From Candidatus Kapaibacterium sp. (lineage in GTDB: Bacteria > Bacteroidota > Ignavibacteria > Kapaibacteriales > UBA7675): 40,223 nucleotides of DNA. This document shows, in pieces, positions 37,301-40,223 of this stretch (within the stretch, counting starts at the first letter, position 1; every line of letters begins with the position of its first letter). A program made the position numbers and the translations under genes. Under the pieces are notes generated by a model, which saw only the letters and a list, made by a program, of their open reading frames with translations, ran no database searches and was not told the DNA's origin. The stretch lies in the NCBI GenBank assembly GCA_028284775.1, contig JANQRB010000005.1, forward strand, positions 1 to 40,223, written 5' to 3'.

Positions 37301-40223
37301 CGGAACGACAACTATAACTGGATTGAGCCTTAGTGACAACTTCGGCTACAACATTGCCAACATCGGCGACCTCAACGGCGATGGCGTGACGGACATTGCA
37401 GTCGGCGCCGAGGGTGATGACGACGGCGGCAGCGGTTATGGAGCCGTGTACATTCTATTTTTAAAACGCGACGGCACGCTCAAGTCCACGCAGAAAATCA
37501 GCAATACTTCAGGTGGATTCAGCGGCAGCAGTCACACCAATGCTGCATTCGGTTCCGACATTGTTAAGCTCGGCGACATGGACGGCGACGGCATCACCGA
37601 ATTGGCTGTCGGTGCCTGGGGCGACGATGACGGCGGCAACCGTCACGGCGCGGTCTGGATACTATTTATGAACAGTGACGGCACCGTTAAGAGCGACCAG
37701 AAAATATCCAGCACGCAGGGTGGTGCTATCAGTGGTCTATCGGACGATGACTTCCTGGGACGCAGTCTGGCGGCGCTCGGCGATTTTGACGGCGACGGCG
37801 TGCCTGATCTCGCGGCTGGTGCCTACGGCGACGATGACGGCGGCTCCTTTTCCGGCGCTGTTTATCTGTTAAATTTGAACAGCGACGGCACTCTTAAGAA
37901 TCAGGCAAAAATATCTTCGACGACAGGCAATTTTACTGCGGGTATTTCAGGCGCTCAGATGGGACGCGGCATGGGCTCGCCCGGCGACCTCGATGGTGAC
38001 GGCATTGTAGACCTTGTCGCTGGCGGCCCCGGAGCCGACATTAACGCCTCCAACGACGGCGTCATCTGGGTCCTTTTCCTCAACGGCGACGGCACCGTTA
38101 AAGATGCCGACCTGATCGGCTATAATCTCGGCGGATTTGGCGCAAATTTAAGTAGTAACAACTACTTTGGCCGCGGCATCAGCATCTGCGGTGACCTCGA
38201 CGACGACGGCCTGCCGGATATCTATGTTGGTGCGCCCCAGGATTCTGACGGCGGCAGCGACCACGGCGCCATTTGGGGCATCGAGTTAAGCCGGGGCCTA
38301 CCGTCATTTGCGCTCAGCACCACCGCGTCCAACCGCCTAAACGGCTTTAACCTGGGTGTTTACGAAACGTTCCCGGATGAAACGCTGAGCGTCGATCTGG
38401 GATTGTTCGACTTCAGCGTAACGCCCACAAGCGCGCTTGTTAATACCCCGCAGGCCACGACGATAACCCTGAGTATCCTCGAAAGCGGCCGCGCAACCTT
38501 TGCTTCCGTTTCGACCAACGCAACACTTGTCAACTCCACCACAGTTACTGTCGCGCTTGTCGCGCCAGAGGTTTCGCTGGATTTGTCTTTTGCCTGGAAC
38601 GGTAGCGTACATACCACAATTACTATCACGGCAGCGACGACCGGCGTCGACGGCACATCTCTCACGCTGCGGGTCTTCCGACAGCATGTTGACAGCGACG
38701 GCAGAGTTTCCGGACAAGTGAAAACTTCCGCTACCCAGGGCTCGCTTGGTTTTCCGCTTGCCGATGATGATCATTTTGGCAGCGGCATTACGATTGTTGG
38801 CGATATAGACGGTGACGGCATTTCCGATGCGGCGATCGGCGCGCCCTGGGCGGACGAAGGCGGTAGCCGGCGCGGCGCGGTCTATATCACGCTATTAAAC
38901 GCCGACGGTAGCGTTAAATCCGCCCGCAGAATTTCTTCGACCAGCGCTGACTTCACCACACTCGATGACGATGATTTCTTTGGCCAGGAAATCACGGCGC
39001 TTGGCGACGTCAACGGCGACGGCGTGCCCGATATTGCGGTCGGCGCCACCGGCGATGACGATGGCGGCAGCCTGCGCGGCGCGCTTTACATTCTGCATTT
39101 AACATCAAATTCCGGTGTGAAGTCCTTCCAAAAAATCAGCGAAACGACCGGCGGTTTCAGCGGCACGGGCGAAGATGTCGCCTTCTTCGGCTTCGATCCC
39201 GCTCGTATCGGCGACCTTGACGGCGACGGCATCAGCGAGCTTGCGGTCGGCGCACCGGGCACGGATGATGGTGCCGCCGATGTCGGCGCGGTCTGGATTC
39301 TTTTTCTCAACCCCGACGGTACTGTCCGCAAGGATCAAAAGATTTCCGCCACTGCCGGCGGCAACGTCATAGGCCTCGAGCATAACGATCAATTCGGTAC
39401 GGCCCTGGCCGGCATCGGTGACCTGAATAATGACGGCATTCCCGACCTGGCCGTAGGTACGCCTTTTGATGACGATGGTTTTAATAGCAGCGGAGCCGTT
39501 TACATTCTGTTCATGAACGCCGACGGCACTATTAGTGGCCAGCAAAAAATTTCAGCGACGAGCGGCAATTTCACGCAAGGTCCGGCGAACGGATCGGAAT
39601 TCGGCTCCGGCCTGCAATCGCCCGGTGACCTTGATGGCGATGGGATTAACGATCTGATCGTCGGCGCGGCCTTCGACGCGAATGGCGGTTCAGTCTGGGT
39701 GCTCTTCCTGAATGCCGACGGCACGGTTAAGCGTTCGCAGAAAATCGACAACAACAACGGCGGTTTCGCCGGCGGCCTGGACAACCTCGATGACTTCGGT
39801 ATTGCGATCTCCGAGTTGAACGATCTGGATCAGGACGGTTTTCCGGAAGTGATTGTCGGCGCTCAGCTCGATGACGACGGCGGCAGCGATCGCGGCGCGG
39901 TCTATGTGCTCGAATTCGGTGAAGGGCCGGCTTCGCTGGCCTTCAGTACCACGGCCTCCAATCGATTAAACGGCTTAAACCTCGGTGATTACGAAGTCGC
40001 CACCCAGGAAACGGTGACGATCGACCTGGGCCTTTTCGACTTCAGCGTCACGCCGACGTCCAATCTTGTTGCACTGGATGCCGCCACAGCGTTCACGCTG
40101 AGTATTCTCGGCAATCCGGGCGTTACCTTTGCCTCGGTCTCGACAGATGCTACTCTTCTTAACTCAACAACGCTCACCAGCACGTTAACCGAGTCAACAA
40201 CGAACCTGTCGCTTTCTTTCGCC
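28377..40223 (+). CDS. Giant secreted beta-helix and FG-GAP propeller protein (partial, runs off the window)
   Basis: Frame open from ATG 28377 to the last base: 3949 codons and no stop. Alternative in-frame ATGs lie at 28290 (with AAGG upstream), 28299 and 28317; 28377 is nearest to the signal peptide RRFRFLLLALLCGVFFASGI ending LQA-A at residue 44/45. Residues 45-570 are a right-handed beta-helix with GGAI and F..N repeats like chlamydial Pmp proteins, closing RGSPPDVGATEF. From residue 571, Ig-like linkers of about 130-145 residues alternate with blocks of six FG-GAP/VCBS repeats of about 69 residues (GDLDGDGVSDLAVGA; GAVYILF; DGTVK). Six blocks and part of a seventh linker are visible. 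Each repeat has a DxDGDG calcium loop as in integrin alpha propellers. The C-terminus, and any sorting domain, lie beyond the window. Likely a calcium-dependent adhesin or surface fibre. No enzyme motif seen. Confidence 0.95.
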   Translation, partial: MNEVPGRGRNVQGHSLRDTYARRFRFLLLALLCGVFFASGILQAATYNVTNLNDDGAGSLRNAIETANGTAADDIIEITVGGTISVTSGDISIDQAGGNLSIVTSGNINVVIDGSGQIGSRLFTIGRNINVTLANLSIQKFQTNDEGGAIWSDRSNLTVSNCDFTSCTSATSDGGAIYFGDSGNGAFVLTLDECRFFRCHASWTGGAVLISAGGSGSTEDTIFVTDCIFEENSATSISGAFKAIGPIVYMTDCQFLYNSSTSSRGGCIDIAGPPAFLTRCRFIGNTSDDSGGAIVFNCPYTLDECVFIGNSAGGNASRRQGGVIDNWSSGSDVIRNSIFSRNSIANGEGGALHNNGSLEITGSTFDNNVAGGSGGAIFNETGQLTIKNSTISNNDAGNNGGGIFASSSVDVTNCTITLNRADTDNNGSGNGGGIYRNGGTLTISNTIVAGNQDLGGQQDDLGGGVITSLGYNFIGNIGLYDFSSNTTGDQYGDPDGSSSVNAGAIEYPNSINPGLGPLAVQGGTTATHMLNNSSTLTVDNGNPGISGTDQNGVTRGSPPDVGATEFVAATRIGFDEISYGTAGFNFGFYEAEPGTTIDLDIAFFSSNSTTAVAAGSAKTVTVNLTGDATIANVSAGLNLASDTQFTFTMPANVTSTSIQLTFVRFDVGIESISLAASASGLTSSTANAFVRGKRFRGDGAVRSEVKIAQGVGGFSGINGNDNLGTAIAYLGDVDGDDVGDIAIGAPGRDNGSVFILFLNSNGSVKSQAEFNADGDGGFNSDLIQDEGGTSGRFGSALAVAGDLDGDGVPDLVVGARCDQGEPFGVDGIGEDCFGAIFLCYLNSDGSVKRSQKIDDDNSAVSGFGGTLDEDADFGESVVAIGDLDGNGVLDLAVGAPVTASSANEGSVFILFMHRDGTVLNTVELQRNANGMTDVTAQFDELGSSLAALGDLDGDGVSDIVAGIPGDDDGSSASGSILIMFMNADGTVKAQQKISNTEGGFTGTLLADGRFGESIANLGDLDGDGIVDIAVGAPEDDDGGNARGAIYILLLNSNGTVKQHQKISDTRGGFTTTLANNDNFGSGLAFIPDLDGDGYPQLAVGVMHDDDGGSSAGSVFILEFNHTDALAFSTTASTRQELLNAGLSEVKPGDEFSFHLGLFDGSSAAATTFSATTLTVEIVESIGVTFASIPTTATSIDNRSFTVSSVAASNSIALDGIEFAYSGSNHQLITLRVTTGQYLSTQASIRILRAPKLVVPLVNDIDKISDTQGGFTATLAVDNFGSDVTYIGDLDQDGVSDLAVGAKRDDTGSLDRGAIYILFMNPDGTVREYSKITSSSTGLSGLTTNDNFGDRVANIGDLNGDGITDLAAGVVADDDGGTSNGAVYILFLKRDGSVESVQKISSSSGGFSGVGQSQFALFGSDIARLGDMDGDGITELAVGTFGDDDGGIFTGAVWILFMNADGTVKQDQKISAAVGGPIGGLDAQDQFGRSVASLGDIDGDGVVDIAVGAAGDDDGVANSGAIYILFLNANGTLKSRQKISLTQGGFTAGIAQSLMGISLDAICDLDGNGTVDLMVGGSFADVNATDDGVAWLIYLTSDGTVKDAGTIGYNLGGFGSNLDGDDFFGQGVSGYGDLDEDGLADIFVGASEDDDGGTDRGAVYGLEFREADGILAFSGDNTRKPYGINSGKYDLNPDENVNIDLSWLNVDGSALNLASSTTFTLTIVESSRATFSFVSGATLVNATTISIAAAAGTSSTSLTLAFAWNNFGATSITLKLSEQYFITTCHSVRVKGQLLNSYGPLSGAEQKIAQSSGGMTLLSASAAFGASMDWLGDFDGDGIDDLVAGASNYNTPSNGGAVYILRLNADGTVKANTRIANGESGLTATISSNDRFGKGVANIGDLDGDGVTDILVGVDHGAKSSDGEVMVLFLNADGTVKAHQVIEEGVGGFTGPLDGTDQFGTDVACLGDLDGDGVTDVVVGARNDDDGNTNRGAVWILFLNHDGTVKSQQKISDTQGGFGGSLGNSDQFGTSVANLGDVNGDGVTDIAVGTQSDDDGASGAGAVWVLFLNSNGTVAGQQKISRTVGNFTGDIGNSSAFGSGVSGLGDLNDDGIPDLAVGADFDDVGGTATGSVFILLLKRDGTVKNTVTINELEGDFGGNLASLDQFGTKMTPLGDLDGDGLLNFAIGANGDDEGSGSNRGAVWIVEFAPMPDLAFSHASADWPNGFNLGCYEVNPGDELNVDLGTFHAITGNAQVPTTAATIALSIDQSNSVTIASVASGATLVTATSLTWTFKSSSSATRLSLSFAWAGSTHTSITLRATSALANATSLSIRVLRPKIPVFGFVNSFAKISDTQGNFSATLSDDYFGEDVEYIGDLDGDGVSDLAVGAIRDDDGGNNTGAVYILFMNVDGTVREHAKISNGTTTITGLSLSDNFGYNIANIGDLNGDGVTDIAVGAEGDDDGGSGYGAVYILFLKRDGTLKSTQKISNSSGGFSGSSNTNAAFGSDIVKLGDLDGDGITELAVGAWGDNDGQDRAGAVWILYMNSDGTVKSDRKISSTSGGPISGLAEDDFLGRSLAALGDFDGDGVPDLAAGAYGDDSGGSFSGAVYLFNLNSDGTLKNQAKISTTSGNFIAGISGAQMGRGMGSPGDLDGDGVVDLVVGGPGADINASNDGVIWVLFLNADGTVKHADLIGYDLGGFGANPTAGSYFGRGVSLIGDLDADGLPDVFVGAPQDSDGGSNHGAIWGIELAASLESIAFSTTASNRLNGFNLGMYEILPNEVVQVDVGLFAPSVSPTSTLLAPAQATSLTLNIAEVGRATIATLSLLQPATATSAITIAPDGRSAQIDNVTSAYLSLDFALNWDGTDRTTITLSVTSAGYNSTTVTINVLRPRIPVFGSVNSFSKISDTQGNFSATLSDDYFGEDVEYIGDLDGDGISDLAVGAIRDDDGGNNTGAVYILFMNADGTVREHAKISNGTTTITGLSLSDNFGYNIANIGDLNGDGVTDIAVGAEGDDDGGSGYGAVYILFLKRDGTLKSTQKISNTSGGFSGSSHTNAAFGSDIVKLGDMDGDGITELAVGAWGDDDGGNRHGAVWILFMNSDGTVKSDQKISSTQGGAISGLSDDDFLGRSLAALGDFDGDGVPDLAAGAYGDDDGGSFSGAVYLLNLNSDGTLKNQAKISSTTGNFTAGISGAQMGRGMGSPGDLDGDGIVDLVAGGPGADINASNDGVIWVLFLNGDGTVKDADLIGYNLGGFGANLSSNNYFGRGISICGDLDDDGLPDIYVGAPQDSDGGSDHGAIWGIELSRGLPSFALSTTASNRLNGFNLGVYETFPDETLSVDLGLFDFSVTPTSALVNTPQATTITLSILESGRATFASVSTNATLVNSTTVTVALVAPEVSLDLSFAWNGSVHTTITITAATTGVDGTSLTLRVFRQHVDSDGRVSGQVKTSATQGSLGFPLADDDHFGSGITIVGDIDGDGISDAAIGAPWADEGGSRRGAVYITLLNADGSVKSARRISSTSADFTTLDDDDFFGQEITALGDVNGDGVPDIAVGATGDDDGGSLRGALYILHLTSNSGVKSFQKISETTGGFSGTGEDVAFFGFDPARIGDLDGDGISELAVGAPGTDDGAADVGAVWILFLNPDGTVRKDQKISATAGGNVIGLEHNDQFGTALAGIGDLNNDGIPDLAVGTPFDDDGFNSSGAVYILFMNADGTISGQQKISATSGNFTQGPANGSEFGSGLQSPGDLDGDGINDLIVGAAFDANGGSVWVLFLNADGTVKRSQKIDNNNGGFAGGLDNLDDFGIAISELNDLDQDGFPEVIVGAQLDDDGGSDRGAVYVLEFGEGPASLAFSTTASNRLNGLNLGDYEVATQETVTIDLGLFDFSVTPTSNLVALDAATAFTLSILGNPGVTFASVSTDATLLNSTTLTSTLTESTTNLSLSFA
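28509..30086 (+). other. Pmp-like beta-helix head of the giant protein
   Basis: Mature N-terminus ATYNVTNLNDDGAGSLRNAI, the usual opening of this class of beta-helix. About ten GGAI/GGAL/GGGI turns follow, each paired with an F..N or S.I.N strand (GGAIWSD, GGAIYFG, GGAIVF, GGALHNNG, GGAIFNE, GGGIFASS, GGGIYRNG). It ends with DNGNPGISGTDQNGVTRGSP-PDVGATEF, the common closing motif. Confidence 0.8.
30468..31739 (+). repeat. FG-GAP block 1 (six repeats)
   Basis: Six FG-GAP repeats with loops GDVDGDDVGDIAIGA, GDLDGDGVPDLVVGA, GDLDGNGVLDLAVGA, GDLDGDGVSDIVAGI, GDLDGDGIVDIAVGA and PDLDGDGYPQLAVGV. First loop at 30564. Irregular second repeat with an extra Cys pair (GARCDQGEPFGVDGIGEDCF). It is preceded by an Ig-like linker (30087-30467). 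Confidence 0.85.
32148..33372 (+). repeat. FG-GAP block 2 (six repeats)
   Basis: Loops GDLDQDGVSDLAVGA (32232), GDLNGDGITDLAAGV, GDMDGDGITELAVGT, GDIDGDGVVDIAVGA, CDLDGNGTVDLMVGG and GDLDEDGLADIFVGA. First loop is 1668 bases after that of block 1. The preceding linker is 31740-32147 (begins LAFSTTASTRQ). Confidence 0.85.
33769..34995 (+). repeat. FG-GAP block 3 (six repeats)
   Basis: Loops GDFDGDGIDDLVAGA (33864), GDLDGDGVTDILVGV, GDLDGDGVTDVVVGA, GDVNGDGVTDIAVGT, GDLNDDGIPDLAVGA and GDLDGDGLLNFAIGA. Period from block 2 is 1632 bases. The preceding linker at 33373-33768 begins LAFSGDNTRKPYGINSGKYD. Confidence 0.85.
35400..36624 (+). repeat. FG-GAP block 4 (six repeats), left copy of a recent duplication
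   Basis: Loops at about 35493, 35697, 35907, 36112, 36319 and 36523, so the blade spacing is 204-210 bases. Signatures GDLDGDGVSDLAVGA, GDLNGDGVTDIAVGA, GDLDGDGITELAVGA, GDFDGDGVPDLAAGA, GDLDGDGVVDLVVGG and GDLDADGLPDVFVGA. Period from block 3 is 1629 bases. The preceding linker is 34996-35399. Confidence 0.88.
37065..38289 (+). repeat. FG-GAP block 5 (six repeats), right copy of a recent duplication
   Basis: Same six signatures as block 4, shifted by exactly 1665 bases at both ends (35461 to 37126 and 36600 to 38265), so no net insertion or deletion has occurred. Short stretches compared by eye are about 92-95 percent identical, with mostly silent changes. The preceding linker is 36625-37064. 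Confidence 0.88.
38700..39924 (+). repeat. FG-GAP block 6 (six repeats)
   Basis: Loops GDIDGDGISDAAIGA (38796), GDVNGDGVPDIAVGA, GDLDGDGISELAVGA, GDLNNDGIPDLAVGT, GDLDGDGINDLIVGA and NDLDQDGFPEVIVGA. Period from block 5 is 1638 bases. Linkers 6 (38290-38699) and 7 (39925 to the window end) share DLGLFDFSVTPTS and STTASNRLNG, so they are close relatives and the array probably continues. Confidence 0.85.

Larger units (their letters stand above)
35385..38415 (+). repeat. Tandem 1665-bp duplication inside the giant gene
   Basis: Similarity starts near 35385 (copy A) and 37050 (copy B), at the end of the linkers. It runs through the six-blade block into the first part of the following linker, near 36750 and 38415. 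The unit is 555 codons, so the frame is kept. The linkers before each copy differ, so the duplicated or converted tract is the propeller block plus the linker head, not the whole bead. Confidence 0.85.

Noticed and set aside
29205..40183. Many 60-200 codon minus-strand frames along the giant gene, recurring at the bead period
   Set aside because: They repeat because the coding strand repeats. They have no starts with ribosome binding sites and resemble each other only through the sense repeats.

Overview
The window looks like a surface-protein and exoprotein region from a bacterium of the Bacteroidota/FCB group. One protein ends in a type IX secretion (T9SS, type A) sorting domain. A second ends in the adhesion/dockerin-like module seen in Ignavibacteria-like FCB genomes. 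Three regulator-type genes are tetratricopeptide or helical-repeat proteins of a kind common in this group. Several genes have clear GGAGG/GAGGA Shine-Dalgarno sequences, which is less typical of classical Bacteroidia, so a deeper FCB lineage (Ignavibacteria, Kapabacteria or similar) is plausible. I cannot prove this from the sequence alone. GC is high (often 55-65 percent) in the genes and clearly lower in some intergenic stretches and in the Rhs tip.

Layout. 207-1699 (minus): two unrecognised genes. 1957-3519: an all-helical protein of a family common in Bacteroidota. 4194-5861: a TPR regulator with a C-terminal LuxR-type HTH. 6003-9677: a secreted cadherin-like plus beta-helix protein. 9678-12852: a sparse region holding one small secreted cysteine-rich protein (11025-11435), a strong inverted repeat, a hairpin terminator and a MITE-like repeat. 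12853-15771 and 15768-20867: a translationally coupled pair, an Ig-like/dockerin-like surface protein overlapping by ATGA a very large Sec-exported Rhs/YD-repeat protein with a low-GC tip. 21137-24502 (minus): a caspase-like (clan CD) protein with beta-helix and T9SS sorting domain, divergent from 24911-26992, a second TPR-LuxR regulator. 27011-27168: a MITE with perfect 16-bp terminal inverted repeats. 27639-27884: a decayed LuxR HTH relic. 28377 to the window end: an open frame of at least 3949 codons, a Pmp-like beta-helix head followed by six beads of exactly six FG-GAP blades each, separated by Ig-like linkers.

How it may work together (inference). Every large product carries a Sec signal peptide and modules for adhesion, calcium binding or display, so the region probably builds the cell surface. 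Cytoplasmic TPR-LuxR proteins sit beside the secreted genes and are good candidates for their local regulators. The most unusual objects are the modular giant protein, whose fourth and fifth beads are a recent 1665-bp tandem duplication, and the Ig/dockerin-Rhs coupled pair, which has no visible immunity gene. No tRNA, rRNA, CRISPR array, integrase or intact transposase was seen.
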